Program-made: the position numbers and the translations under genes | The notes under the pieces: model-generated | The model's input: the letters and a program-made list of their open reading frames with translations, nothing else | The model's database searches: none | What the model was told of the DNA's origin: nothing | Part shown: positions 1 to 14,030 of the stretch, one piece after another | How the letters are laid out: each line of letters begins with the position of its first letter | Position numbering within the stretch: the first letter of the stretch is position 1 | NCBI GenBank assembly: GCA_014904845.1 | Contig: MU119399.1 | Location: forward strand, 39,079 to 103,078 | DNA from: Acephala macrosclerotiorum | Lineage: Eukaryota; Ascomycota; Leotiomycetes; Helotiales; Mollisiaceae | Length of the DNA stretch: 64,000 nucleotides | Direction: 5' to 3'

Positions 1-3000
1 ATATTTTTTTAATAAAAATTTTTTATTAAATAATTTTAATAATATAATTTTAATTAATAGAAATATAATATTTTTAAAATAAAAAAAAATAAAAAAAAAT
101 TTTTTTAAAAAAAAAATTATTAAAATTATTAAAATTAAAAATAAAATTTTTTTTTTATTAAAATATTTTTTTTACGATTTTATTATAATAATAAATATTT
201 TAATATTTTATTATATAAATATATTAATTATTAAAATAATTATATTATTAATATTAAAATTAAAAAAAAAAAATTTATTTATTAAATTCATATTTTATTC
301 ATATAAATAAAATTTTTAAATTATTTAATAAAATTTATTATTTTTAAATATTTTTTAAAAAATATAAAAATTATAAAAATATAAAAAACAAATTTTTTTA
401 TTATTATTTTTTTTTTAATTATTTATTATATTTATTTAATAAATTAAATTTTTAATTTTATATTTTTAATATATAAAATATAAAAAATTTTAATTTAAAA
501 AAATCATTAAATACAATTTAATTTTTATAATTAAAATAAAAAATTTATCGATTTTATATAAATTTAAAATTTAAAAAATTTATTTATTTTTCGATTTTAA
601 TTTATTTAAAATTATATTCGTTTTTTTTTAAAAAAATAATTATAATTTAAAAATTAAAAATTTTTATTTTTATTATTATTATTAAATTTTTTAAATTAAT
701 TATAATTTAATTTCAATTTTTTATTTAAATTATTATTAATATTATTAATTTAAAAATTAAAATATTTCGTTTTTAATATAAATTTATAAATTAATAAAAA
801 GTATTTAATAATAAATAAAAAAAAAAATTTATATTTAATTTTTTATTAATAACAAATTTTAAATAAATTTTTTTTTACAAATATTATTATTAAAAAAATT
901 AAAAAAATTTTATTATTTATTTATTATAAATTCTTTTTTTATTTAATTATATTAATTTAAAAATATTTATTTTACGATTTATTTTATGATTTATTTTATT
1001 ATTAATTAATTTAAATTTTTTTTTTTTTTGAAAATATTAATTTTATTATTAATTTTATTTTAAATATATAATTTATAATTATAAAAAATAAATATATAAT
1101 TAATATTTTTTTATTTAAATTATAAAATTTTTCAAAAAAAAAAATTATTTTAATTATTTTAAAGTTTTTTATTTATTTAAAGTAAATTTAAATTAAAATT
1201 ATAAAAAAAAAAATTAAATTAAATAATTTCTTTTTTATATTATTTGAATTTATTAAAAAAAAAACTCGATTAAATAAAAATTATTTATTATTTTTTTAAA
1301 ATTATGTAATTCTTTTTACGTTTTTATTATTTAAATTTTATATATTATAAATAAAAATTTTTTTTATCGAATAATTATATATATTATTCGTTTTATTATT
1401 TTAATTATTTTATATTAATTAATTTTAATTCGAATTTCGTTTAAAAAATAAAAATAATATAAATTTTAAATATTATTTTTAATTATTATATAATTATTTT
1501 ATATTAATTAATTTTAATTCGAATTTTATTTAAAAAATAAAAATAATATAAATTTTAAATATTATTTTTAATTATTGAATTTAATTTTATAATAATATAA
1601 TTTATATTAATTAAAATAAATATATATAATATTAAAATATTTAAAAATAATTTTAAAATATTTTACGATTTTTTGTAAAGTATTTATATTATTATTAATA
1701 ATTCTTTTTAAATATTAATATTATTTATAACGTTTTTTTTACGATTAAAATATTAATATTTTTAATATTAATTTTTAATCGTTTATTTTTAATTTTAATT
1801 TTTTTAAGATTTATTTTAATATTAATTTTTATTTATTTATTTATAATTTGAATTTTATTTTATTTTTATTATTATCAATAATTATTTTTTATATTATATA
1901 TATATTTTCAATTTTTAGAAAGAATTTTTAATTAAAATTTTAATATTATAAATATAATTTTTATAAAAAATTGAAATTTTTTATTATTTAAAATAATATA
2001 AATATATATATATATTTTTTTTTAAATTCTTTTTTTAATTTTTATTCGTTTTATCGTATTTAAATTTTAATATATTATTTAATTAATATATAAAAAATAT
2101 AATAATAAAATATTAATTATTTATTTATTTAATAAATATAAATTTAATTTTTTATAATTATAATATTTTAAAAATTATTTAAATATATTAATTTAATAAA
2201 ATTAAAATATATTATATAAATTATTAAATAATAAATTTTTAATTTAAATCGTATTAAATTTTTTTAATTAATTTTTAATTTAAAATTTACGAATTAATTT
2301 TAATATTAATTAATTTAAATATTTCGTATTAAAAAAAGAATTATAATTTTTTTTTAATTATATTGTTTATAAAATAAAAATATATTTAATATTAATAATA
2401 TAAAATTAATAAAATAAATAAAAACGTTATAAATAAAAAAAATATTAAAAAAGAATTTATAAATTTTAAAATATTAAATATTTTTTAAATTTTTTTTTTA
2501 TTTATATTTTTTTAAATAAAATAAATTTTAACGAATTTAATAATAAAAAAATATTAAATTCCAATAAAAAAAAAATTTTGAAAACGAAAATAATATAATA
2601 ATATAATATATTTTTTTTAAAAATAATAAACAAAATAATATTTTTATTATAAAATTTTTAAATTTTAATAATTTAAAAAAAAAATTATATTTCGTTTAAA
2701 AATCAATTAATATTTTTTTAAAAATTAAATAAAAAATAATTTTATATTTTTTTTATTTTTAAATATAATTAAAATATAATTAATTTAATTTTTAAAAATT
2801 CAAATTAATAAATTCGCTATTAAAAATTATTATAATAAATTATTATTTAAAAATAATATTATTAATAATTATACGAATTTAATATATATAATTTATAAAA
2901 TTCTTTATAATATATTAAATAACGATTAATAAAAAACGAAAAAAATCGTAATTAATTTTTAAATAATTAATAAAGAATTTAAAAAATATATTTTTTATTA

Positions 3001-6000
3001 TTATTTAATTTAAAAAATGTAAAAGTTTTTATTTGATTATAAATTTTTTATTAAAAATTTTATTTAAATATTTATTCGAAAATATTAAAATAATAATAAT
3101 AAATATAAAAAAATTCAAAATAAAATATATATTACAAATTAATAATAAAAAATATAAAATTTTTTTTTTTTAATAAAATAATTATTTTAATATATATTAA
3201 AACAAATAAAATTTTAATAATTTAATATTGAAAAAATATAATTATTTAATATTTATATATCGTTTTAATAAATTTATTTCGAGTTTTTTAATATAATTAA
3301 AATCGATTTAAAATAATATTTATTATTTTATTATTAATATTAAAATAAATAATAATATAATATAAAAATTTTAATTAATATTTTATTATAAATATATAAA
3401 TATTATATTATCGCGTAAATTTTTAAATTTATTTTATTTGATTATTTTTCAAATTATATAATTTTTATTAAATTAATAAAAAAAAAGAATTAATTTAATA
3501 TATAAATAATAAAATTTAAAATTGTTATTTAATAAATTATTAGAAAATAATTTTTATTATTAATATTAAATTTTTAAAATAATATAAAACGTATTAAATA
3601 TTTTAAAATAAATTATAAATAAATAAAAATTAAATTAAATTAATAAAACGTAAAAAGAATTTAAATTAATTTTAATTAAATATATTAAAATATTTATTTT
3701 ATTTAAAAATATTTTTATATTAATATTTATAAAATATTTTAATAAATATTTTTTATTAATTATTTAAAAACGTTTTTTGAAATTTAATTTATTAAATTAT
3801 TAAATTATTTTATAAATTAATATTTAATAAAAAAATTATAAAATATAAAATTAAAAAATATTAAATTATTTTTATTAAATATTAATCAATAAAAAAAATA
3901 ATAATATTTATTAATATTATTTTAAATTTTATATTTTATATTATTATATTAAATTTATTATTTAATTCGAAACTATTAATAAATATAATATCGCGTTTAT
4001 AAAAACGTTATATTAATTTTTTTAAAAAACTATTTTAATAAAATTAATAAATTGTAAAATAATAAATTTAATATTATTTTATTATATTACGTATTTATTA
4101 AAAATAATATTTAATTTCGAAAAATTATAAATAATAATTATAATATAATTATTAATATTTAAAATATAAAAATATTTTTTATTATTATACGAATTTAAAT
4201 TGTTTTTTAAAATTATAAAATTTAATTCGAATTTTATTATTTCGATTTTTGAAATTTAAAAAGTTTTTTAATAATTTTATTTTAATTTATTTAAAAACGT
4301 CAAATAAAAAAAAATTCGTATTTATTATTATTTAATTACAATTCGAATTAAATTTTAAATAATTATATAATTATTTTATTTTATTTATTAATTTAATTAA
4401 ATATTAAAAAATTAATAATTTTAATAATTTTAATTTTAATATTTGTAAAAAAAAAATAATTAAATACAATTTTAATTAATATAAAAAAAATCTTTAAAAC
4501 GATTATTATTAAATATAAAAAAACGTATTAATAAATAAAAAAAAAATAATTAAAATTTAAATTATTTTACGCGTTTTCGATTTAAAAAATTTAAATATAA
4601 AAAAAAAATTATTTTATATTTTATTTTTTTTATTAATATATATATTTTTTTTTAAAAAAAACTTTTTTTTATTCGATATATAAAATAATTTAAAAATTTA
4701 TAAAATTATAAAATTATAATTATTAAATTTTAAAAAATTTTTTTTTTATTAATAATATATAATATTATATAAAAAAAAAAAAATTGTAAAAAAAATTAAA
4801 CAAATTAAAAAAATTTATATATAAAGTTTTAAATTAAATTCTTTTAATTTTTTTTCGTTTTTATTAAATTATTTAATTTTTTTTAATATAATACGTATAT
4901 TATTATTTATAATAATATTTTTTTTTAAATAATAATTTTAAAAAAAATATTTTGAATTTTATTTTTAATACGTTTAATTATAAAAAATATAAATATTTTT
5001 TTATAATATATATATATTTTTTTTAATTTATTTATAAAATTTTTATATTTCGAGTTATTATAATATATTATTCGAATAATTTAATATTAATTATTAAAAA
5101 ACGAATAAAAATTTTGTTTAATTAAAATTTTAAAAAATGATTATTATAATAAAAATTAAATAATTTATAAAAGAAATTTCAAATTTAATAAATAAATATT
5201 AAATAATATTTTATTTACGAAATTAATTTTTAATTATATATATTATTTTTATTTTTAAAAAAAAAATTTAACAAATTTTAATATTTCAAAATTGTATTTT
5301 ATTAATATTAAAAAATATTTTTTTTAATTTTTAAATTAAAAAATTAATATTTATTTATCGAATATTTTTTTTATTCGTTTTATATTTAATATTTTTTTTT
5401 TTAAAAATTAAAATTATATTTATAAAAAAAAAAAAAAAAAATTTTATTAAAATAAAATAAATCTAAATAAAATATTTAATAAATATTTAATCGTATATAA
5501 TTTTTATTACAAACGTAATATTATAATATTATAAATATAAATTAGATTATTTAATAAAAATTTTAAATTTAATTTCTTATTATTATTTTAATCGCGTTTT
5601 AATTTTTTTTTTTTTAATTTTTATATTATTTTTTTATATATTTATACTTAAATTAATATTTTGATTTTATTAAAAAAATTTATTTAAAATATTAAAATTA
5701 TAAATATTAAATTAAATAATAAAATTTTATTTACAATATTATTATTTATTAATTTTTTTATTAATATTTTTATAGTTTTTATTTTTTATTAAATACGTAT
5801 TTATTTTTATAATTTTTATAAATTGTTTATAAAAAAAAATTATTATAAATTTAATTTAAAAACGAAATAAACAATATTAAAATAAATTTTTAATTTATAA
5901 TTTATATTATTATAAATATTTTTTTACGTATTATTTTTATTAATTTATTAATTAAAATATTAATAACAATATATTATAATATATTTATTAAAATAAATTT

Positions 6001-7395
6001 ATTTTAATAAATTTTATTAATAAAAAATATAAATTTAATATTTGTTTTTAAGTTTTATTTAATAAAACTTGTTTTCGTATAATTAAAAAAAAAAGATTTT
6101 ATTTTATTTTTATATTTTTTTCGTAAAAATTAATTTTATAATATATTATTAAATATATTATTAATTAATAATAATAAAAATAAAAAATCTCGTAATATTA
6201 ATTATAATAACGAATATATAAAAAATAATAAAATCAAAAAAAAAAAAATATTAATAAAATTTTAAGATAATATTAATTATATTAATAATAAATAAATTTA
6301 AATTTAAAAATTATATTTAATTAAAAATAGATTTAATAAATTTGAATAATTATATTAATAATAATTAAAAATACGTTATATTTTAATAAAAGTTTAAAAA
6401 TTTCGAATTATAATTTTTAAATAAAATTTTTTAAATTATTTATAAAATACGTAAAAATATTTTATTATTTACAAATAAAATAATATTAATATAATTAATA
6501 AACAATTAATTATATATAAAAAAAAAATTCGTTTTTAATAATTAAAATTTGTAATAATATATTTTTAAATTTTAATAAAATTAAAAAATTTAAAAATAAA
6601 ACTATTAAAAAATAATTTTAATGTAATTTAATTATTAATTATATTATTTAATTATTTGATTTTATAAAAATTTAATTTCAAGTTTTTTAATTAAATAAAA
6701 TATTAATAATTATTAATTTAATTATTAAAAGTTTTTCGTTTTAATTAAATTTAAAATTATTTTAATTTAATTAATTATTTTCGTTTTTATATTTATTATT
6801 ATTATAATTAAAAAATAATTAATTAATATTTCAAATTTTAAATTAAAATATATTATTATTATACGTATATTATTTATTTATTTGTTTTATTATTATATTA
6901 ATATTTTATTTTAATTATATAAAATAATATAAAAATTATATTATTTGAATATATAAAAATTATTTTCAATTTAAAAAAAATAAAAATTACGCGATATATA
7001 TTTTAAAAAAATTAATTTTTATTTTATATTAATAATTTTTATAAAAAAAAATAATAAAAATAAATAAATATAAAAAAATTTATTATTAAATAATATATAT
7101 TAATATTACGATTTAAAAAATAATATATTAAAATAAATTAATAAATAATTACAAATTTAAAAATAATTATATTTAATAAAAAAATTATAAAATACGAATA
7201 TTAGTTTAAATAATATTGATTTTAATTTTATTTAATTATTATTAAAAAAATAAAAAATTTAAAAATCGATTATTAATAATAAAATAAATAAATAAATAAT
7301 AATTATAATTTTTTAAAAAATAAAAAGTTTATTTATTTTATAAAATTAATTATTAATTAAATAAATAATAAAAATATTAATTATTTATACAAAAA
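1..7395. other. Extreme AT-rich tract without genes
   Basis: This stretch is almost pure A and T, with homopolymer and TTTAAATAT-like runs. No reading frame of useful length is seen on either strand. The few remaining C residues are disproportionately followed by G (repeated ACG, TCG, TTCG), although G itself is rare. No LTR, RNA gene or protein relic is recognisable. It may be the most advanced stage of the same decay seen to the right, or centromeric or subtelomeric heterochromatin. Sequence alone cannot separate these; no telomere repeat is present. Confidence 0.8.
1402..1578. repeat. 89-bp tandem duplication
   Basis: Two adjacent copies of a segment containing ATTAATTAATTTTAATTCGAA are offset by 89 bp and nearly identical over their length. 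One visible difference is CG in the first copy against TA in the second (CGAATTTCGTTT versus CGAATTTTATTT). High identity inside otherwise heavily mutated DNA suggests the duplication arose after most of the decay. Confidence 0.75.
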
Positions 7396-7632
7396 AGTTT
7401 TTATTAATTTAATCAAATAATCGTTTAAACGATCGAATAAATAATTCGATTTATAGTTTTTATTATTTTTAATAATAATTATTTTAATATTTATTTTTTA
7501 ATTTTACGTTTATTTTATTTAATTATATAAGTAAATAAATATTCTCTTTAAAAAAAAAGTAAATAAAATTAAATTATTAATATTAAATTAAAATTTTAAT
7601 ATTTTGTAATTTATTTTCGAATGTATTAATAT
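7396..7632 (+). repeat. LTR copy 1 of the Copia family (leftmost)
   Basis: About 235 bp homologous to three other copies at 8314, 14398 and 19753. Shared landmarks in order are TAATCGTTTAAACGATC, a TTTAATTTTACGTTTA block, TTTAATTATATAA, an AAGTAAATAAAATT block and a terminal ACGT(T)TTAA-type end. The inferred original ends are TG...CA, with the terminal G and C lost by transition. It is followed by a leader segment shared only with copy 2. Confidence 0.75.
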
Positions 7633-8230
7633 TAATTAGTAATTAAACTCGTTCGATTATAAAATAATAAAATTAAAATCGAAAAAATACTTAAAAAAAT
7701 TTCGAAAATCGTTAAATTGTATTAAAAAAAAACGATTTCTTTAAACTTTTAAAAAAATTAAAATATTAAAAAATTATTACATTAATAAAAATTCGCGTTT
7801 TATTTAATTCTACGTTTTATCGCGTATTGATAACGAATATTTAATTGTAGTTTATTTACTATTACTTAAAAATAATTTTTTGAATACTTTATAAAACTCG
7901 AAAACTTTTTTAAAATTTTTTAAATTTATTACAAAGTTCGAAACTATTAAAAATAATTCTTACGAGTACAATATAAAAACTCGTCAAAATACGATATTTA
8001 TTGAGTATAATACGATTTAATAAACTATTTTTAGCGAATAAAATTAAATTCTTTTAAAATATAATTTTAATTAAAAAAAAAAACTAATTATCGATTTTTT
8101 TATTTTTCGATTTAATATAATATATAAAAAATTAAATTTAAAAAATTATAAAATAAAAAAATAAAAATAATATTTTATAAAATAAATTTAAATTAATATA
8201 TTTCAATTAAAACGAGAAATAATTTTTACG
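7633..8230 (+). mobile_element. Truncated Copia fragment: leader after LTR copy 1
   Basis: This segment follows LTR copy 1 and is homologous to the segment after LTR copy 2 (8549-9055). Shared blocks include AAACTCGTTCGATTATAAAA, a TACGTTTTATCGCGTATT block, ACGATTTAATAAA and AACGAGAAAT. The similarity ends shortly before LTR copy 2 begins. It is best read as the LTR plus 5' leader of another element of the family, cut short by element A or by recombination. No protein-coding trace is present. Confidence 0.6.
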
Positions 8231-8313
8231 AATTATATAATTTATAAAAATTAATCTATAAAACTTTTTTCGAGAAAATAAAATTTACGTTTTTTTAATA
8301 TATTTATACGAAT

Positions 8314-8548
8314 TAATATTATCAATTCAATTATGTAATCGTTTAAACGATCGATTAAATAATTTTAATTATAATTTCTATTGTTTTTAACAATAATTAC
8401 TTTAGTGTTCACTTTTTAATTTTACGTTTACTTTGTTTAATTATATAAATAGAAAAATGCTTTTTCTAAGAAAAAGTAAATAAAATTAAATTATTAATAT
8501 TAAATTAAAATTTTAGTATTTCGTGATTTATTTTTAAACGTTTTAATA
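8314..8548 (+). repeat. 5' LTR of Copia element A
   Basis: LTR copy 2. It carries the family core TGTAATCGTTTAAACGATC at 8334-8352, where the G of TGTAATC is still intact; copies 1 and 3 read CAAATAATC and CATATAATC there. It is followed by the leader AACTCGTTCGATTAT that normally holds the primer binding site, though no tRNA match can be named after decay. Confidence 0.75.
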
Positions 8549-9639
8549 CTAATTAATAATTGAACTCGTTCGATTATAAAATAATAAAATTACTTACGAA
8601 AAAACAATAATTGAATAAAATCGATCGAATAAAAAAGTTCAAATTGTACACAATTTATTGGTTTAATTAAACGTAAAAAAAAGTAGTTTTTACTTGTATT
8701 AAAAAAGATTACTAAATTTTCAAAGAATATTGCGATTTTACGCTCGTTTTGTTTTTCTCGATCTAAAATTGATTGATTTTTTATTTTACGTTTTATCGCG
8801 TATTAACAATGAATATTTTATTGTAATTTATTGAATAATACTAAAAACAATTTTCACGAATTCGATACAAAAATTCATTGAATTAATATATTTATTGAAT
8901 ACGATACGATTTAATAAAATGCTTTTTGAAAATACGATTACACTTTTTTAAAGTACGATTTTGATTAAAAAAAAAATTTTTTATTATTTTTTTTATTTTT
9001 TGATTCGATATAATATACATTAAAATAAATATAAAATTTTAAAACGAGAAATGATTAAAACTATAAATTATAAATAGAATATAAAAAAGTATTTTTAGAA
9101 TAAATAAAGAAAATATTTAAAAAAAAAATAAATAGAAATACGAAAAAAAAATTACGTAAAACTTTATAAATAAACGAAATATAAATATTAAAAAAACGAT
9201 TTATTAAAATTTCAAAAATATTAATAAATATTGCAAATAAAAAGAAATAATTAAAATAATCGCATAAAAAAATTGTAAAAATGAATTTAACAAAAAATTT
9301 TAATTTATAGAAAAATATAATCAATTTAAAAATAGAGTAAACTTGAAAATTAACGTTTTTTACTATTTTTATCGAGAAAATTAAAAAAATAATATTAATA
9401 CTTTCGAATTTTTTTTTTCAATTATTAAAACTTACTATAGAATTTTTTATAAAATAAACGATATTACTCGAACGTACAATATTTCAAAAACAATTTTAAG
9501 AACGTAATAAAATATTATTATTAGATTTATTGTCAAAGAACGAAAATTTGAAACGAAATTCGTCGTTTTTATTATTATTAAAAATTGAAAAACTATTAAA
9601 AAATTCTAATTAATTAATATACAATTTCGATCGCGAGAA

Positions 9640-10410
9640 TTAAGTAATATTTAATTTCGATAAAAAATTAATTATTCTTATAAAGATTTATAATAATAAA
9701 TTTAAATACTATAAAAAAAAAAATTTATTAAATATATTTATACGAGTATTCAAAGATTTATATTCGAAAGTAAACGTTAAATCTAAGAATTATTGTAACG
9801 CGTTTTCGATTATATTTATTGATGAAATTAGCGAATTTTATTACTAGAAATTTACTAAGAAAAGTTTATTCTTCGATAGAATAATTAAAATTATAAAATC
9901 GAATTTCAAAATTGAAAAACGTCGAAATAAAATATTCAATTAATAGAATACGATTATACTCGCGTTAATTCAAACGTAAAACTCAAATAAAACGATTTTC
10001 GAATATTTTGAAATACTATACTAAGAATTAATCTAAAAATAATTTGATTTATATTCGAATATACGAACAAAAATTATTATACGAAATAAATTTTATTACG
10101 TTTATCGAAACGTATTAAAATACTATTAAACGTTTTTTCGATTTTTATTGAATTTTTAAGTAATATGTAAAAACGTTCGTAATACGATTTTATTTCAAAC
10201 GAAAATAAAAATAGTTTTTAGAATTTTTATAATCGGAAAAAAAAAAGTTTATCGAGATATAATCAAATTATACTTCGCAAATTGCAAATATTATAATAAA
10301 AGTATTCGATATAGTAATCGAATTAATTACAAAAAATCGACAATATATTAAAACGAGAAAAAGTATTTCGTTTATAAAAATTCGAATTGTTAAAGTATTT
10401 ATTATATACT
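9640..10410 (+). pseudogene. Copia gag relic with zinc-knuckle remnant
   Basis: This segment aligns with 15103-15870 of element B at an offset of about 5462 bp, which fixes it as internal element sequence. Near 10283 one frame reads CKYYNKSIRYSNRI, the pattern expected of a decayed CCHC zinc knuckle (C-x2-C-x4-H-x4-C) with only the first Cys surviving. Such knuckles bind RNA in the nucleocapsid part of Gag. Many in-frame stops are present. The start is not identifiable. Assignment rests on position, the knuckle remnant and the downstream pol order. Confidence 0.55.
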
Positions 10411-10471
10411 AGAAAAGAAAAAAAAAACGTATAATAATTTTAAAAAATCGAAATCGTTTAATAAAAATAAA

Positions 10472-11000
10472 ATGATTCAATTTATAATTGAATTCGAAAA
10501 ATTAAATTTCAATATCACTAAAAAATACGAACAATTCGTCGTTGAACTTATTAAAAAAAAAATTTTATATAAAAACGATATTACGCGATCGATCAATTAT
10601 TTTATAATATTTTACGATACGATTAATAGATTTAAAATCATCGAATTACTCGATCATCAATCAATTTATTATACAATATCGAGTATTACAATACAATCGA
10701 GATCACTTTTAATATTTACTAATATAAAAACGTACTTAATAAATCGCTACGTATTAAACGTTTTTATAAGTATTATAATCGATACTAACGCCGTTTAACG
10801 ATCGATTACTAACGAAAATCAATATTTAATTTTTCAACGAATTCGAAACGTTAAATTAAACGAATTTAAAACTAAAAAAATAATAATTAAATTTAAAATC
10901 GATGAAATTTCATTTTTTGAGACTATTAACGTCAATACATTAATTGAACGTATTACATTTTACGTGATTTTAGTAAACGTACTTTTCTTATTGTACTTTT
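10472..11000 (+). pseudogene. Copia gag-pol junction and aspartic protease relic
   Basis: A 108-codon open stretch (10472-10798) ends in IDTNAV. The family motif is D-T/S-G-A, so the active-site Asp and Thr survive and the Gly codon has become Asn by G-to-A changes. The same frame continues after a stop through Q-Y-L-I-F-Q-R-I, I-K-F-K-I and N-V-L-F-L-L-Y, matching the retropepsin segment of fungal Copia polyproteins that precedes integrase. The protein would have cleaved Gag-Pol. Element B has the same segment near 16240-16465, with further loss. Confidence 0.7.
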
Positions 11001-11104
11001 AAAATATAAACAAATTGCAAATTAAATTCGACAATTTTAATAACGTATTTGTTCGAAATAAACGACGTACATCTATTATTAAAGCGTTTAAATATTTTTA
11101 AATA

Positions 11105-11840
11105 TTGTTTAATTTATTTGAAAATTTAATTTATAGTAATTGTAAGATTTTTACGACAAAAATCGATTTTACTATTTACTATTTAATTAAAACGAAATTC
11201 AAACGATTGTATAAATACTTCGAATATTTATCGATTATCAAATTCGCGCGAGTATTAAAACGTAAAAAACATTTTACGAATTTTAAAAAAATTAAAAAAA
11301 TAATAAGATTTTGTTAATAATACTAAATAAATAGTAAATTTCTCGATCGTTTTAAATTTACATTACACGATGATTATAATTTCAATTACTTCGTTTATTT
11401 AAACGTATTGTAAATCGACGAAAAATTAATATTTTAAATCGTAAACGAAATTATAGTATTTTAAATCGCGAGATTTTTTGTAAATATATCGACGAAAAAA
11501 ATATAAAACGTTTTTCGAACGTATTAAATTGACGTTTATTTTAAACTATTAATATTTACTATTTATAACTTTAAAACGAATTTCAATTCTAAAGAATTTC
11601 GCGATAATACTAAAAATATAAATATTAATTCGAAAACTATATCGATAAAAACTCATAATTCGATTAATTTAATAAAAAAATACTATACTCTATTAAAATA
11701 TGCGTATAATATATTATTTCGAGAATTCTTCGATTTACGAAAAAAAAAACGATTTTAAATAATAATCAAAACAATTAACGATACGACGAAATCGAACAAT
11801 ATTATTTTTACATTTTTTGTTTTCGATGTTTATTTTCGAA
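11105..11840 (+). pseudogene. Copia integrase relic
   Basis: A 70-codon open stretch (11105-11317) contains TKFKRLYKYFEY...IKFARVLKRKKHF...IRFC, the decayed GAG-pre-integrase/H-H-C-C zinc-binding segment. After stops the frame continues with FKFTLHDDYNFNY, VYLNVL, NEIIVF, FNSKEF, TISIKTHNSINLI and LLKYAYNILFREF, which follows the catalytic core of fungal Copia integrases (DDE fold). Integrase would insert the cDNA into the genome. Stops sit mostly at expected Trp or Gln codons. The homologous stretch in B is 16570-17310. Confidence 0.75.
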
Positions 11841-12279
11841 TGTTATAATAAAATGCGTTTACAATATCAATTACTATTAGAATTAAAACGATAAAAAGTG
11901 TAATAATCGCAATTTGAAAATATTACACTACTTATTAAATTAATGATATTCTACGAATAAAAAATAATTCACGAAATTATTATTTAATCGATTTATCTTT
12001 AAATTTAAACGTATTTATTTAAAAAAAAAACAAAAAATAAAAAAAATTATATACGCTTTTAATAATAAATAAAAAAACATATTAATTACAATTACTAAAT
12101 AAACTAAAAAGTTTTTATAGTATTACAATAAAATTATTTTATTAAAATTTCAAATAATTCGAAAAATAATTAAAAAATTATTTATTAAAAAAAAATTTAT
12201 TAAAGAATTTAAATTTAAAATCAAATTTCTTTAAAAAAAGTCCAAAAACAAAAAAAAATATATTTAATTTATTTTATTC

Positions 12280-13210
12280 GATCGAAAAAACTTTGTATAT
12301 TTCAAAGAAAAATTTACGTTTATTTCGAATTGTAATAAAAATCTCTTTTTACGTTTTCAATTTCAACGAATACATTTATATAATAATTTGTATAAATATA
12401 AAAATTTTCGAAATTTATTTAATCGAGAAAAAAACTAAAAATAAACAATTGTTTATAGATTTTCGCGGAAAAAAAATTATTACTATTTCAAATAATTTAT
12501 TCGCAATTTCTCGTAAAAAGGAAATTGATAAATTAATCGCGAAAAAAGTCTTTGAATTGATTTTTAATAACTCGAAAGAGATTAATAATCAATAAATTTT
12601 CGATTCAAAATTAGTAAACGAGATCAAAAATATAAAAACAATAATTTTATACGAAAAATCTCGTTTTATAATTCAAGTATTCAACGATAAAAACAAGGAA
12701 ATAATATTAATTCAATCTTCGACTATTTAATGCATTAATCAACGAATTATCGTCGCTTTAATTTTATTTCTTAAATCTAAAAAAATCAATTTTTACTTGA
12801 AAAATATTATTTAAATATACGTGCAATTAATAATTTTATTAATACGTATTATTTTCGTCAAATTTTTAAAGAAAATAACGAATAAATTTTTATCAAACGT
12901 CGTTTTTAAAATAATTAAACTTCTTTACAAAATCTCGAAAACGAAAATATACTAATATAAAACGTATAGTATTTACTATAAAAACAAACTCTCGATAAAA
13001 TTTTCAATTTTCGATTTTTGTTTATTTATTACGAAGAATAATTATATTTTATTCGAGATAATCAATATATAAACCGACGATACGCTTATTTTAAAAGATT
13101 AAATTTTTATAAAATTAAAAAACTTTGAATTAAAAAAAATCAAATTACTAATTAAATTTATAAAGTTTTTTACGTCGAATACTTTTTTATTATTTAACGA
13201 ATGTAAATTA
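12280..13210 (+). pseudogene. Copia reverse transcriptase relic
   Basis: A 100-codon open stretch (12293-12595) contains NEYIYI, KNKQLFIDFR and SRKKEIDKLIAKKVFEL, the N-terminal part of the Copia reverse transcriptase domain (RVT_2). Downstream in register are IKLLYKISKTKIYWYKTY-like text with stops and, at 13072-13092, TDDTLIL, corresponding to the catalytic Y/F-x-D-D box. Copies of this domain make cDNA from the element RNA. About 48 bp present here are missing in element B between the gag and RT reference points, so B carries a small deletion. Confidence 0.75.
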
Positions 13211-13499
13211 GTAATAAATAAAATCGAAAATAAAATTGTATTTTTATAAAAAGAATAAAATAAACGTTTAAATTTAATTAATTCGAAATCAAATTTCTAT
13301 AAGTAAACGTATTTCGAGTAACGTACTCGAAAAGTATATATTAATTCTATTTGTCAATCGAAAACTGCGTACAATATATCGATAGTAATTTAATATTAAT
13401 ATCTCGAAAAAAAACAAATTGTAGTACTAAATAAGCGATTACAATAACAAATAAACAATCTCGATTATAAATTTCGATTTTTTTATTTAAATTTATATT

Positions 13500-14030
13500 T
13501 AATGAAATTCTTCGTTTTTATAAACAATTTTTTTACTATAAATAAAAATTTCAATTCGTAAATCGAATATATTGTCGTTTTTAATAATAAAACTTATAGC
13601 GATAAACAATTCAATTTGTGAAACAATTTATTTTATTGAAACTCAATAAAATACAAAAAAATTACTCGTATTGTTTTAACTTTTGAACTATACACAATAA
13701 CAATAGAAATCGATATAAAAATCTCGATTTTTATTACTTTTAATTTCATTATAAAACGACTCGAATTGAACTCAATTTTCGTAGTTATTTGCATCGATTT
13801 TTTCTTTTTCTACGAGTATATAATCAAACTCGATACTATCAAAAAAAAGCGTCTTATGATCGATATTATAATCATTAAATAATCGTATAAACGTAGAAAA
13901 TTCTCGAAAATTCGATAAATTATTAAAAACAATAATTTAATTAATACTATAATCAAATTTAATATTAATAAAGTACTTGAGTTACTTGTTAGTATTAATC
14001 GTTTTAATATCAAAATACAAAAATGAATAC
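13500..14030 (+). pseudogene. Copia RNase H relic
   Basis: In register with the reverse transcriptase are EYIVVFNNKTYSDKQFNL, SIKYKKITRIVL, FELYTI, VICIDF and, near 13830-13870, IIKLDTIKKKRLMIDI. These match the C-terminal RNase H segment of fungal Copia elements, which ends a short distance before the 3' LTR, as here (14398). The domain would remove RNA from the RNA/DNA hybrid. A 67-codon minus-strand open stretch at 13810-14013 is antisense to this and was not kept. Confidence 0.7.

Noticed and set aside
1..7395. Centromere call
   Set aside because: Extreme AT alone cannot show it; no chromatin data and no centromere-specific repeat seen.
9061..9324. 87-codon Phe/Ile-rich minus open stretch
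   Set aside because: It lies in the Copia leader opposite to the element and consists of AT-rich codons only; no family resemblance.
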